NCBI GenBank assembly: GCA_963693085.1 | Contig: OY856413.1 | Location: 542,204,379-542,268,378 of the forward strand | Origin: Alisma plantago-aquatica | Taxonomy: Eukaryota; Streptophyta; Magnoliopsida; Alismatales; Alismataceae | Length of the DNA stretch: 64,000 nucleotides | Direction of reading: 5' to 3' | In this document: positions 20,260 through 32,826 of the stretch, one piece after another | How positions within the stretch are numbered: position 1 is the stretch's first letter | How the letters are laid out: every line of letters begins with the position of its first letter | Made by a program: the position numbers and the translations under genes | Notes under the pieces: generated by a model | Told to the model about the DNA's origin: nothing | Database searches by the model: none | The model's input: only the letters and a program-made list of their open reading frames with translations

Positions 20260-21127
20260 AGAATACTAGATCTGCATCATTAAATCATATTTTAATGTAG
20301 AGAGAAGTAGGGTGTTATAACCCCATTTTTACAAAACATGTAATGATATTCTTTTTAAAGATACATCAAATCCATGATTTATTTGATGAGTTGATTTGAA
20401 TGAATTTCGTGTATGATACCCTTGTGTGTTTTCTTAATGGGCCTTATTGGCCATTGAGCCCAATTGAAGGGAAAAGAAAAAGAAATGAAAAAGAAATTCA
20501 ATTGGATAAGGAGGATATAAGAAAATAAATAAAATAAGAACAAAAGGCTAAGGGATAAATTCCAAAAATACAATTTTGAGTTATTAGGGTTCCTTGGGGT
20601 TCAAGGAACTCAGGATAATAACTTCATGGTAAAAGAAATAGAAAAGATATGGAAAATATGAATAATTAGATGATAACTTGCAATCAAAGAAAAAGGATCA
20701 TTTACTTGAGATTATAATCCCAATTTTTGTACGATGGAAGATAAAAGTACGAACAATGTTTCCTCAAAATTTGATTTAAAAAGGAAATCGGATTTGAGAG
20801 TTATTGCTTTTTCAAAATCTCCTCAAATATGGTTTTAATAGGGAATTTAAACAAAAGTTTCCTTTATTTGGTTGAACGCGAAGAAGGTGGGCCCTTGGAT
20901 CTTAATCCAACATGTGCCACTCATTTTCTAAGTCCCAGGTGGACTAGGACTCTGGCTATGTCAGAGGGATTTTTCCCTCTTAGTTTCCTCACGATTCAAT
21001 GAGTGGGCAAGCTTGTTGAGTTGTCCTTTGAACTCAGGAGATGAAGACGAACGAAAACATCCCTGGTTCGACTAGGATTGGAGGTGGTTCTGGGAAACAC
21101 CAAAACCTCGCAAGCTGACATTGACCC

Positions 21128-21135
21128 TATATATA
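21128..21135 (+). promoter_or_regulatory. TATA box of the chromovirus LTR
   Basis: TATATATA in CCCTATATATAGGGG, a palindromic context. It is conserved in the LTR copies, for example at 30782-30789 and 40435-40442, and also in the 3' LTRs. Confidence 0.65.
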
Positions 21136-22494
21136 GGGGTGGATTATGGAGGGAATCAACAACTTTTCTCGCTAGCCCAACCTATGTGGAATAGTGCAAG
21201 GAGCATTTTTGTGCGCTCGATTAGTCTTTTCATCATGACTTGCACCCCCAGCATCTCGGTAACCCTCGCTGGAGTCCGGCGACTAAAGGATAATGTTGGA
21301 GAGTTCAGGCGAAGAATTGGACCATCCACCAACTTCATTGAGGGGAGGTGGAGCTCCCTGGCTGATCAGTGTGGGCACAGGACGTCGAGGGATCAGAGTC
21401 AACCTTCAGGTTGACTTCGTGAGGTTGCTGAGAACTGAGGAAGACGACGACTCGTCGCCCTAAGATCTGAGTCTACGGTGAGCTCAATTGAATCCAACGC
21501 TCCAGAGCAGGAGCGACTTTTGTTAGGCACGTGCAACCTGGATCGTTAGATCCAAGAAGCGGATCACCGGACCACAGATCAAGCGGCCCGTTATTTTTGG
21601 TAACTATTCCTCTCTAATCGAATAATCCAGGAAAAGGGTTTTATTTGCAAAATTCATAGAAATTAATAGGATTGTCTAATGGAAAAACTTTATACATGAA
21701 AGTTGTGTATAAAAATACAAGGAATCTGATAAAAAAATACTTTGGGAACCTAATTATACTCTGTTTTGCAAAAGTACCTTAAAACTGTATTAAAAGTTGA
21801 TGAGAAACCCTAATTGAAGGTAAAGGGTGTATTTTGGTAAATTAATAAGTCAAATTGATAAGATTAACCATGTTAATGATTAAGGTGGTTCGTTCATCCA
21901 TTTTGAATGCAAGGTTGCCTAATTTAGAGTTGTAATACATAAAACAAGGATAATCTAAATGGAAACCCTAATTTGAGATAAAAGAGGAGAAAAATCATAT
22001 TTATTCAGATTAAGGAAATAAGATGCTTAATAATGATCCTAAACTTGTTAAGAGTACTATAATGAGAAATTAAGTGTTTTATGTTTTTTTGATAAATTAA
22101 GGATCATAATATTGAAATAGGAGGTAAAAACCCTAATTTCCAAGGGAACCCTGAAATTGGAATTGAAATTGAAATCCTAAAGAGTGTGATGAAATTGGAT
22201 AAATATTAATAAAAGGGAACTTGTACTTTTATTTCAGGATTGCTATTCATCATTGCTTGCTTGATTGGGTTTCTCTGCATACTTGAATCTTTCTTGAAAT
22301 CTGCAATTGAAGGTATGTGGTTACACTTATGAATATATCGAGTTAGTTTTCCGAAGTTTTACGAAGTTTTCATCGATGACTTGGAATAAACTGTTGGATG
22401 AATTTATTTCATGCAAACTATAATGTGGATATGACTATCACATAATATATGTGCCTACTAGCTCAGATCATGGTCCCCTCTGTGGCTTAATAGT

Positions 22495-22680
22495 TGACCT
22501 AGTATATGGATACCTAGAGGGTAGGTCCATCAGGTCATTGAATGACTTAGTATACGGCTACCTAGAGGGTAGGACCATCAAGTCATATTGAGTTAGATAT
22601 TGGGCTACCTTTGGGTAGTGCCATGCGACTCTATTACCCTATGTATTGGCTACCTGTAAGGTAGGACCATGGGGGTAAAG
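22495..22680 (+). repeat. Degenerate roughly 57-bp tandem repeats inside the LTR
   Basis: Four diverged copies of (G)GCTACCT-AGGGTAGG(A/T)CCATCA(A/G)GTCAT. The same array occurs in each LTR copy of the array, for example near 29595 and 32150. Confidence 0.7.
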
Positions 22681-23175
22681 ATCTACCTTTATAGAGGTAT
22701 CATATAAATCCACTGCAGGGACTGCACAGAGTTGTGGATAGGTATGGATTGAGTAGTATGGCTTAAAATGTAATCTTGGTTGTTAAATGATAATTGACTG
22801 ATTACTTTGTTATCATAGTTGCACGATTATTGTTTCCCCCACATACCAGCTTCTTGCTGACCGACGTTTTGTTTGTCGGTGTTTTAGGTACAAATGAAAA
22901 GAACAAACAGTAAAGTGGCATATGTGGAATTAAATGAGGATTAACATACACAGGAGGATTAGTTAGATTAGTATCTTCATGGATAGAAGTTTAGAAATCC
23001 CAATTTTAAAAAGGTAAGCAAAGTTTTATTTTTATACCAGTTTTCAGTTTAGTTGGTAAAGTTTATTATTTGTTATTGATTATTTGTTGAACCTTTGATC
23101 CAGGTTATTGGTTAACGGCTCTGACCTTTCAGTCTCCCATAACTGAGGGTTACCGGGAGATGGGGTCGTAACAAT

Positions 23176-23187
23176 TGGTATCAGAGC
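23176..23187 (+). promoter_or_regulatory. Primer-binding site, tRNA-iMet type
   Basis: TGGTATCAGAGC two bases after the LTR end, complementary to the 3' end of initiator tRNA-Met. Copies at 32829 and 42482. Confidence 0.95.
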
Positions 23188-26100
23188 ATAGGTTCCTCAC
23201 TTAATATTTAATAATTATTCAATTTTACAAATTCTGTAGAACCCAAGGGAGTTATTAGAGGATTATCCAAAAGATGGAGGTGTCTAGAAAAGGATCACGA
23301 CCAGGGACTGGCAATATTTTCCCCCACACTGCTAGTCAGAATATGAAGACTCCCTGATCTGTGTGACTGCCTGGCCAAAGCCTTAGGGTATGATTTGAAA
23401 TAAGATACCTTTAGGACTCTCTCATCTTGTTCATCCCTTCTCAACTCAAATTCTGTTAAGGACCTTAAGGATTAGGGTTTCCTCTCTTCTCCTCACCCTC
23501 TTGAGGTATGGGTAAGGTTGATAAGGATTAAGAAATCCTCCACCAAAGTAATAAAAAACATGTAAATAAGATGCCATGGACATAAGCTTAATAGAGTAAG
23601 CGTAAGGGAATAGATACATGCTTAGGTCGTATGACACAAGTTGCCATTGTCGTCAGGAGAGACATGTGGATAGACCTCTTTGTCAGGAGGATGAGTAGAG
23701 AGATTTAGTCTTACATGTAGAGACCTGGAACATCCTCTGAGAATGATGTTAACCCTAACCCTAAGTGAAGGTTAGAGAGAGAGATGGCATGATGAGTTAG
23801 ACCGGGTGTTTGGATGGACATACCTTGGATGATGTATGAGCCATGAGAGGTTGGATGACCTAGTCGTGCATGTTAGAGTGAAGGATAGCTCCTTCGATGA
23901 TGAGGTTAGTGAAGGACCTGTAGAAACCCTATGGGCTTATGCGAATAGGGCATAGCATGCACCCAAAGTACCTTAGTAGTGTGAGCCATAGGTTGAAACC
24001 CTAACCAGGAGAGTATGAAGGATAGCTTATGAGATAAGCATAAAGAGCTATGGATAACCTTGAGAAAACATAATAGGCTTCACCCACGTGGAGGTATGCT
24101 TGTGAGCTTGATCCTTCTTGGAGAGAGAACCTCGGGTAGTAAGGTTGTTTGTAGGGTTATATCTAGAGAAAAAGTAGGACCCATGCAAGAAGGTTGGAAG
24201 CCTAGACTCTGAGATATGAGGAACAGTGGGGAGTTGAGGATGATGCGACCTAAGTGGATGATATTGGTTGCCTCATGCTCGATCCCTAGAAGTTGATGAT
24301 ATCTTGTTGCCTTGAGGGGAATTGAACTCTAGAGAGAGGATGAGGCTTCTGGCACCTATGTGCCTATGGTATAAGTGTTTACCTTCTGAGAAAGGAAGAA
24401 GAAATTATGTATACCTTGGAGAGGTTAGTGACAGGTTGTGGGGCCTTATGCCTTGTTGGTTGTCCTTGAGGAGGACTCAACCTTAAAGTGTTGATCGAGG
24501 AGATGGATGACAGGAAGTGGATGTCATACCTGGTACATGTTTGGTTTATGGTTAAGAGATTGAGCATGTAGTTGGACACCCAAAGGTGGACCTAGGGTTC
24601 CTAGGCCTAAGAGGGGAAGCAGTGTACCCGATGCACATGATGAGATTTGATTCTCTATAGTTTCGAGCATATGTAGAGGAAAAAGAAACCCCTTAAGTTA
24701 AGGGTATGATCGATGAGCCCCTCACAACTAATTTTATCTAATGTTGAGGAATGAGAACAAGTATGACCTAGCATAGTTTAGTAGGTGGTCTTCTTGTGTA
24801 GTAGTAGCTTGCTAGAGTTAAGCATGCTTATGTGGATGTAAACCCTAGATAGAAGGACGTTTGTGACCTTGTTTTCAAGAGTTGTAGTTTCCTCCCATCT
24901 TGGGAGAGGGACCCTTTGGTTAGGGTGTATACCGGTTTTGTTGGTTTTTGAGGTAACCTAAAGAGGTCTCATAGGATCTTGAGAAGCTAAGTGAAGAGTA
25001 CATGGCATATGAATGAACATATAGACTCATAGATAACCATCTCTATGTGCTTGTAGATGTGTTACCATGGAGGTAACCGTTATGGGGCTTGACCAAGGTA
25101 GGCAGGTTTCCATGATCCCTATGGAAGGATGAAAGTCAACCCATGAATGCATGAAGAGAGATGATGAATGCTTGGGTAAGGTTCTAAGTTGAACATGTAC
25201 TATAAGAGAATCCTAAGTCTATCCTAGGGTCAAGTAGGGATAAGACCGATGGAAGTAGGAGTTACCTAATTCCCTAATGCACATGACCATAGGGTCGAGA
25301 GGTAACATCTATCATTGTCTAAGGGTCATGGGTTAGGGGATTGATCACCTTCATGAACTCATGGGACCCAATGGGCAGATGAGTAGGGCACTCTCTGGAT
25401 GCATGAAGGAAGGGGGATGACCCCAAAAGGGTCGGTACCCTAAAGGCTTAGAGGAGATGACCAAGGATGGTGCTTAGACCAAGTAAGTTCGAGACCAGTT
25501 TCCCATGGAAGTAATGGGAATATCAAGATGATGGCACATTTCAACCTAGATTTTAAGGTGTACTGGCAAGGTGGGATGTGTCATATCTACTCTTGGAATA
25601 GGAAGAACTTTTTGTTTGGATAGCCGCCAAATGCTTATTTCTTCTTATTATGGGAGTGAGAGATGGGACAGTACGCATGCCATACACCAAGGATAAAAGA
25701 TGAGGTGGTTTAGAACGTTGCTATGAGGTATGAGGACAAAGATGATAACATACCTTAGTGGAGTGAATGATACATGGACAGGTACAAACGATAAGAGTAT
25801 TAAGATAATCACCTTGGGAGGATGTTTTATCATGAGCTATGTGGGATCTGCATATGATACAAGGTTGAGTTTGATAACCAAGAGGATGATCTTAGAGTTT
25901 TCTTGATAAAGATAAACTTAGAGTTTGAGATGAGACTTAAGCGGAGGTAGTATGTCTTCAACATTACCTGATACCGAAGGATGTGAAGTGGTAATGGATG
26001 CTCTAGTGGAGATGTAACTACCTAGTTTGGCTAGAAGAGGAAAGTTTCGCTAACACACAGATGTAACGATAATTATTGATCAAGTTAATGGTTGTTTGGT

Positions 26101-26309
26101 TAGCTAGTCTAGTCCTTGATGCAATGAAAGGATGGTGGTAGAACCTCAGATGCACTTCTTTATAAAGGAAGGTGATGAAACCCAGATTAGAATGGTTTAG
26201 GGTTTCCAAGGTAACAAGCTTGAGGAATCATAACAATGCAGGAGATCATGATATACCTTGGTACTACAAAGATAGTAAGTGACAGTAGTATTTTGTATGT
26301 CTAAGGTGA

Positions 26310-27370
26310 AGTGCATGTGGTATGTTTCCCTGCATGACAAGAGGTGAAGGATGAACACTAGTAACCCAGTGTATCGATATAGAGAATAAAAGAGTCCCTG
26401 AGAGAGAATGGGAGTTCATCACTATGGATGTTGTGGTAAGCCTCCCTTTGGCCAAGAAGGTCAAGATGCAATATGGGTTATGGTAGATCGCCTCACCTAG
26501 ATAACATGAGAAATAAGGGAGTACTATCAAGAGATAGATTCTGTTGAACTACATAAGAGAGAGATGGTTCAACTACATCATGATATGAGTTCAAAAGTTC
26601 TTGAGTATGACCAAACGGTTCACTTCCATGAGTTGGAAGTAGAAACATGCATAACTCACTGTTGGTACAGTTTATCACCCCCTACTACTGGTTAGTATGA
26701 TCCAGACTAGAGGGTCTGATGAGAGCATGTGTGCTTGTTTAGGGTGATATCTAGAGACAGTTCTTGTCCTATGAAAGATATAATGATAACCACCACAGTC
26801 AGTATTGGGTTTTAAAGAAGCTCTACAAGGGAGGTTGTGTCGGTCACCACTTCAGTAAGGTGAAGTTGGTGAAAGGACCACAGTGTGTGTAGATGAAGTT
26901 GCTTTGATCATGCAATGGCTGAAAGGAGCCTAGAGACGACGAGCGTTGTGAGCGGATGCAAAGTAGACTGACATGCAGTTCACTGTGGGAGAATATGTGA
27001 CATGAAAATCCGACCCCTCTAAGTAATAGCTAAGAGAGATGAGTCCCCGATATATGGGTCCTTTTGAGATGGATTGGAGGAGAAGGTTATGGATAACCTT
27101 AACCCTCAGGATAAAGAAAGGTGTGATGAGTTCCAAGTGTCAATTTAGAGCACTATGTGAGGTGCCCAGACCATGAGCTAAACAATGAACCTAGTGAGGC
27201 CCAAGGGAGGCTAAAATGACCTGAGTCACCTATGCAGTTTATATACGGTAGGATGAAAGACAGAGAAAAGAATATGTGATGATAAAGGTTCTTTGGAAAT
27301 ACCATGAGTACGGTAAAGCCACATAGAGGCCAATGATGGACATGGAAAAGTCTTATCCTGAATTGTTTGT
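26310..27370 (+). pseudogene. Integrase and chromodomain-like tail remnants, unit 1
   Basis: Pieces of a gypsy integrase follow in order across frames: WEFITMD and SLPLAKK (26406-26455); VMVDRLT (26478-26498); ELHKREMVQLHH (26546-26581); LRACVL-like and NN(H)HS-like positions (26705-26800); MQSR (about 26957); SPRYMGPFEM (27043-27072); a decayed VxHYV motif (about 27125-27162); then KVLWKYHEYGKAT and MEKSYPELF (27282-27369), the form of the C-terminal chromodomain of chromoviruses. Stops and frame changes separate every piece, so no protein is made. Confidence 0.8.
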
Positions 27371-27420
27371 TTGCTTGATTATTGAATTTTGAGGGAAAAA
27401 TTCCTATAAGGAGGGGAGGA

Positions 27421-29913
27421 TGTTATAACCCCATTTTTACAAAACATGTAATGATATTCTTTTTAAAGATACATGAAATCCATGATTGATTTGATGAGTT
27501 GATTTGAATGAATTTCATGTATGATATCCTTGTGTGTTTTCTTAATGGGACTTATTGGCCATTGAGCCCAATTGAAGGGAAAAGAAAAAGAAATGAAAAA
27601 GAAATTCAATTGGATAAGGAGGATATAGGAAAATAAATAAAATAAGAACAAAAGGCTAAGGGATAAATTCCAAAAATAGAATTTCGAGTTATTAAGGTTC
27701 CTTGGGGTTCAAGGAACTCAGGATAATAACTTCATGGTAAAAGAAATAGAAAAGATATGGAAAATATGAATAATTAGATGATAACTTCCAATCAAAGAAA
27801 AAGGATCATTTACTTGAGATTATAATCCCAATTTTTTTAGGATGGAACATAAAAGTACGAACAATGTTTCCTCAAAATTTGATTTAAAAAGGAAATCGGA
27901 TTTGAGAGTTATTGCTTTTTCAAAATCTCCTCAAATATGGTTTTAATAGGGAATTTAGACAAAGGTTTCCTTTATTTGGTTGAACGCGAAGAAGGTGGGC
28001 CGTAGGATCTTAATCCAACATGCGCCACTCATCGTCTAAGTCCCAGGCGGACTAGGACTCTGGCTATGTCAGAGGGATTTTTCCCTCTTAGTTTCCTCAC
28101 GATTCAATGAGTGGGCAAGCTTGCTGAGTTGTCCTTTGAACTCAGGAGATGAAGACGAACGGAAACACCCCTGGTTCGACTAGGATTGGAGGTGGTTCTG
28201 GGAAACGCCCAAACCTCACAAGCTGACATCGACCCTATATATAGGGGTGGATTATGGAGGGAATCAACAACTTTTCTCGCTAGCCCAACCTCAGCGGAAT
28301 AGTGCAAGGAGTGTTTTTGTGCGCTCGATTGGTCTTTTCATCATGACTTGCACCCTAGCATCTCGGTAACCCTCGCCGAAATCCGGCAAGTAAAGGACAA
28401 TGTTAGAGAGTTTGGGCAAATAATTGGACCATCCACCAACTTCGTTGAGGGGAGGCGGAGCTCCCTATCCGATCAATTCGGGCAGAGGACGTCAAGGGCT
28501 CAGAGTCAACCTCCAGGTTGACTTCGCGAGGTTGCTGAGAACTGAGGAAGATGACGACCTGTCGCCCTACGATCTGAGTCTACGGTGATCTCAACTGAAT
28601 CTAATGCTCTAGAACTAGAGCGACTTTTGTTAGGAATGTGCAACCAGGATCGTTAGATCCAAGAAGCAGATCACTGGACCACAGATCGAGCGGCCCGTTA
28701 TTTTTGGTAACTATTCCTCTCTAATTGAATAATCCAGGAAAAGGGTTTTATTTGCCAAATTCCTAGAAATTAATAGGATTGTCTAATGGAAAAACTTTAT
28801 ACATGAATGTTGTGTAGAAAAATACAAGGAATCTATTAAACTTTGGGAACCTAGTTATACTCTGTTTTGTAAAAGTACCTTAAAATTGTATTAAAAGTTG
28901 ATGAGAAACCCTAATTGAAGGTAAAGGGTGTATTTTGGTAAATTAATAGGTCAAATTTATAAGATTAACCCCGTTAATGATTAAGGTGGTTCGTTCATCC
29001 ATTTTGAATGCAAGGTTGCCTAATTTAGAGTTGTAATACATAAAAGAAGGATAATCTAAATGGAAACCCTTATTTGAGATAAAAGAGGAGAAAAATCATA
29101 TTTATTCAGATTAAGGAAATAAGATGCTTAATAATGATTCTGAACTTGTTAAGAGTACTAAAATGAGAAATTAAGTGTTTTATGTAGTTTTGATAAATTA
29201 AGGATCATAACATTGAAATAGGAGGTAAAAACCCTAATTTCCAAGGGAACCCTAAAATTGGAATTGAAATCCTAAAGAGTGTGATGAAATTGAATAAATA
29301 TTAATAAAAGGAAACTTCTACTTTTATTTCAGGATTTCTATTCATCATTGCTTGCTTGATTGGGTTTCTCTGCATACTTGAATCTTTCTTGAAATCTACA
29401 ATTGAAGGTATGTGGTTACACTTATGAATATATCGAGTTAGTTTTTCAAAGTTTTACAAAGTTTTCATCGATGACTTGGAATAAACTGTTGGATGAATTT
29501 AGTTCATGCAAACGATAATGTGGATATGACTATCACATAATATATGTGCCTACTAGCTCAGATCCTGGTCCCCTCTGTGGCTTAATAGTTGACCTAGTAT
29601 ATGGATACCTAGAGGGTAGGTCCATCATGTCATTGAATGACTTAGTATATGGCTACCTAGAGGGTAGGACCATCAAGTCATATTGAGTTAGATATTGGGC
29701 TACCTTTGGGTAGTGCCATGCGACTCTATTACCCTATGTATTGGCTACCTATAAGGTAGGACCATGGGGGTAAAGATCTACCTTTATAGAGGTATCATAT
29801 AAGTCTACTACAGGGACAACACAGAGTTGTGGATAGGTATGGATTGAGTAGTATGGCTTAAAATTTAATCTTAGCTGTTAATTGATAATTAACTGATTAC
29901 TTTGTTATCATAG
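27421..29913 (+). repeat. 3' LTR, unit 1, truncated
   Basis: Starts TGTTATAACCCC directly after the polypurine tract and stops at TCATAG, lacking the last 355 bases. It differs from the 5' LTR of its own unit at about 4-6% of sites in stretches compared by eye, but is nearly identical to the 3' LTRs of units 2 and 3. Confidence 0.93.
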
Positions 29914-29966
29914 AGAATACTAGATCTGCATCATTAAATCATATTTTAATGTAGAGAGAAGTAGGG

Positions 29967-32826
29967 TGTTATAACCCCATTTTTACAAAACATGTAATGA
30001 TATTCTTTTTAAAGATACATCAAATCCATGATTTATTTGATGAGTTGATTTGAATGAATTTCATGTATGATACCCTTGTGTATTTTATTAATGGGCCTTA
30101 TTGGCCATTGAGCCCAATTGAAGGGAAAAGAAAAAGAAATGAAAAAGAAATTCAATTGGATAAGGAGGATATAAGAAAATAAATAAAATAAGAACAAAAG
30201 GCTAAGGGATAAATTCCAAAAATACAATTTTGAGTTATTAGGGTTCCTTGGGGTTCAAGGAACTCAGGATAATAACTTCATGGTAAAAGAAATAGAAAAG
30301 ATATGGAAAATATGAATAATTAGATGATAACTTGCAATCAAAGAAAAAGGATCATTTACTTGAGATTATAATCCCAATTTTTGTACGATGGAAGATAAAA
30401 GTACGAACAATGTTTCCTCAAAATTTGATTTAAAAAGGAAATCGGATTTGAGAGTTATTGCTTTTTCAAAATCTCCTCAAATATGGTTTTAATAGGGAAT
30501 TTAAACAAAAGTTTCCTTTATTTGGTTGAACGCGAAGAAGGTGGGCCCTTGGATCTTAATCCAACATGTGCCACTCATTTTCTAAGTTCCAGGTGGACTA
30601 GGACTCTGGCTATGTCAGAGGGATTTTTCCCTCTTAGTTTCCTCACGATTCAATGAGTGGGCAAGCTTGTTGAGTTGTCCTTTGAACTCAGGAGATGAAG
30701 ACGAACGGAAACATCCCTGGTTCGACTAGGATTGGAGGTGGTTCTGGGAAACACCAAAACCTCACAAGCTGACATCGACCCTATATATAGGGGTGGATTA
30801 TGGAGGGAATCAACAACTTTTCTCGCTAGCCCAACCTATGTGGAATAGTGCAAGGAGCATTTTTGTGCGCTCGATTAGTCTTTTCATCATGACTTGCACC
30901 CCCAGTATCTCGGTAACCCTCGCTGGAGTCCGGCGACTAAAGGATAATGTTGGAGAGTTCAGGCGAAGAATTGGACCATCCACCAACTTCATTGAGGGGA
31001 GGTGGAGCTCCCTGGCTGATCAGTGTGGGCACAGGACGTCGAGGGATCAGAGTCAACCTTCAGGTTGACTTCGTGAGGTTGCTGAGAACTGAGGAAGACG
31101 ACGACTCGTCGCCCTAAGATCTGAGTCTACGGTGATCTCAATTGAATCCAACGCTCCAGAGCAGGAGCGACTTTTGTTAGGCACGTGCAACCTGGATCGT
31201 TAGATCCAAGAAGCGGATCACCGGACCACAGATCAAGCGGCCCGTTATTTTTGGTAACTATTCCTCTCTAATCGAATAATCCAGGAAAAGGGTTTTATTT
31301 GCAAAATTCATAGAAATTAATAGGATTGTCTAATGGAAAAACTTTATACATGAAAGTAGTGTATAAAAATACAAGGAATCTGATAAAAAATACTTTGGGA
31401 ACCTAATTATACTCTGTTTTGCAAAAGTACCTTAAAACTGTATTAAAAGTTGATGAGAAACCCTAATTGAAGGTAAAGGGTGTATTTTGGTAAATTAATA
31501 AGTCAAATTGATAAGATTAACCATGTTAATGATTAAGGTGGTTCGTTCATCCATTTTGAATGCAAGGTTGCCTAATTTAGAGTTGTAATACATAAAACAA
31601 GGATAATCTAAATGGAAACCCTAATTTGAGATAAAAGAGGAGAAAAATCATATTTATTCAGATTAAGGAAATAAGATGCTTAATAATGATCCTAAACTTG
31701 TTAAGAGTACTAAAATGAGAAATTAAGTGTTTTATGTTTTTTTGATAAATTAAGGATCATAATATTGAAATAGGAGGTAAAAACCCTAATTTCCAAGGGA
31801 ACCCTAAAATTGGAATTGAAATTGAAATCCTAAAGAGTGTGATGAAATTGGATAAATATTAATAAAAGGGAACTTGTACTTTTATTTCAGGATTGCTATT
31901 CATCATTGCTTGCTTGATTGGGTTTCTCTGCATACTTGAATCTTTCTTGAAATCTGCAATTGAAGGTATGTGGTTACACTTATGAATATATCGAGTTAGT
32001 TTTCCGAAGTTTTACGAAGTTTTCATCGATGACTTGGAATAAACTGTTGGATGAATTTATTTCATGCAAACTATAATGTGGATATGACTATCACATAATA
32101 TATGTGCCTACTAGCTCAGATCCTGGTCCCCTCTGTGGCTTAATAGTTGACCTAGTATATGGATACCTAGAGGGTAGGTCCATCAGGTCATTGAATGACT
32201 TAGTATACGGCTACCTAGAGGGTAGGACCATCAAGTCATATTGAGTTAGATATTGGGCTACCTTTGGTTAGTGCCATGCGACTCTATTACCCTATGTATT
32301 GGCTACCTGTAAGGTAGGACCATGGGGGTAAAGATCTACCTTTATAGAGGTATCATATAAATCCACTGCAGGGACTGCACAGAGTTGTGGATAGGTATGG
32401 ATTGAGTAGTATGGCTTAAAATGTAATCTTGGTTGTTAAATGATAATTGACTGATTACTTTGTTATCATAGTTGCACGATTATTGTTTCCCCCACATACC
32501 AGCTTCTTGCTGACCGACGTTTTGTTTGTCGGTGTTTTAGGTACAAATGAAAAGAACAAACAGTAAAGTGGCATATGTGGAATTAAATGAGGATTAACAT
32601 ACACAGGAGGATTAGTTAGATTAGTATCTTCATGGATAGAAGTTTAGAAATCCCAATTTTAAAAAGGTAAGCAAAGTTTTATTTTTATACCAGTTTTCAG
32701 TTTAGTTGGTAAAGTTTATTATTTGTTATTGATTATTTGTTGAACCTTTGATCCAGGTTATTGGTTAACGGCTCTGACCTTTCAGTCTCCCATAACTGAG
32801 GGTTACCGGGAGATGGGGTCGTAACA
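29967..32826 (+). repeat. 5' LTR, unit 2
   Basis: Nearly identical to the unit 1 and unit 3 5' LTRs. Preceded by the same 53-bp flank (AGAATACTAG...GTAGGG) that precedes the unit 1 LTR. Confidence 0.93.

Larger units (their letters stand above)
20313..23173 (+). repeat. 5' LTR, unit 1 (chromovirus-like, 2.86 kb)
   Basis: Begins TGTTATAACCCC and ends GTCGTAACA, with the perfect short inverted ends TGTTA/TAACA. It is followed after two bases by a tRNA-iMet primer site. The TATA box is at 21128-21135. The equivalent LTRs are 29967-32826 and 39620-42479. Large LTRs with an iMet primer and a C-terminal chromodomain-like tail fit the Tekay/Del group; this is inference. Short minus-strand ORFs conserved in all copies are shadows of shared DNA. 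Confidence 0.93.
23174..27420 (+). pseudogene. Decayed chromovirus interior, unit 1
   Basis: About 4.25 kb with no plus-strand ORF above 60 codons. An ATG near 23275 could be a gag start, but the frame is quickly broken. The 5' two thirds shows no aspartic-protease or reverse transcriptase motif that I can find, so it is either deleted or decayed beyond recognition. The 3' third retains pol remnants, annotated separately. AAGGAGGGGAGGA (27408-27420) is the polypurine tract. Confidence 0.75.
20260..29913 (+). repeat. Tandem unit 1 of 3 (9,654 bp)
   Basis: Contents: 53-bp flank (20260-20312), full 5' LTR (20313-23173), interior (23174-27420), and 3' LTR cut at TCATAG (27421-29913). Units 2 and 3 repeat this order exactly. 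Unit 1 differs from both others at several sites where they agree, for example GACATTGACC against GACATCGACC and AAATTATGTATACC against AAATTCTGTATACC. Confidence 0.95.

Noticed and set aside
23755..23775. AACCCTAACCCTAA resembling telomere repeat
   Set aside because: Only two units, not the plant CCCTAAA form, and it lies inside the decayed chromovirus interior in all three units.
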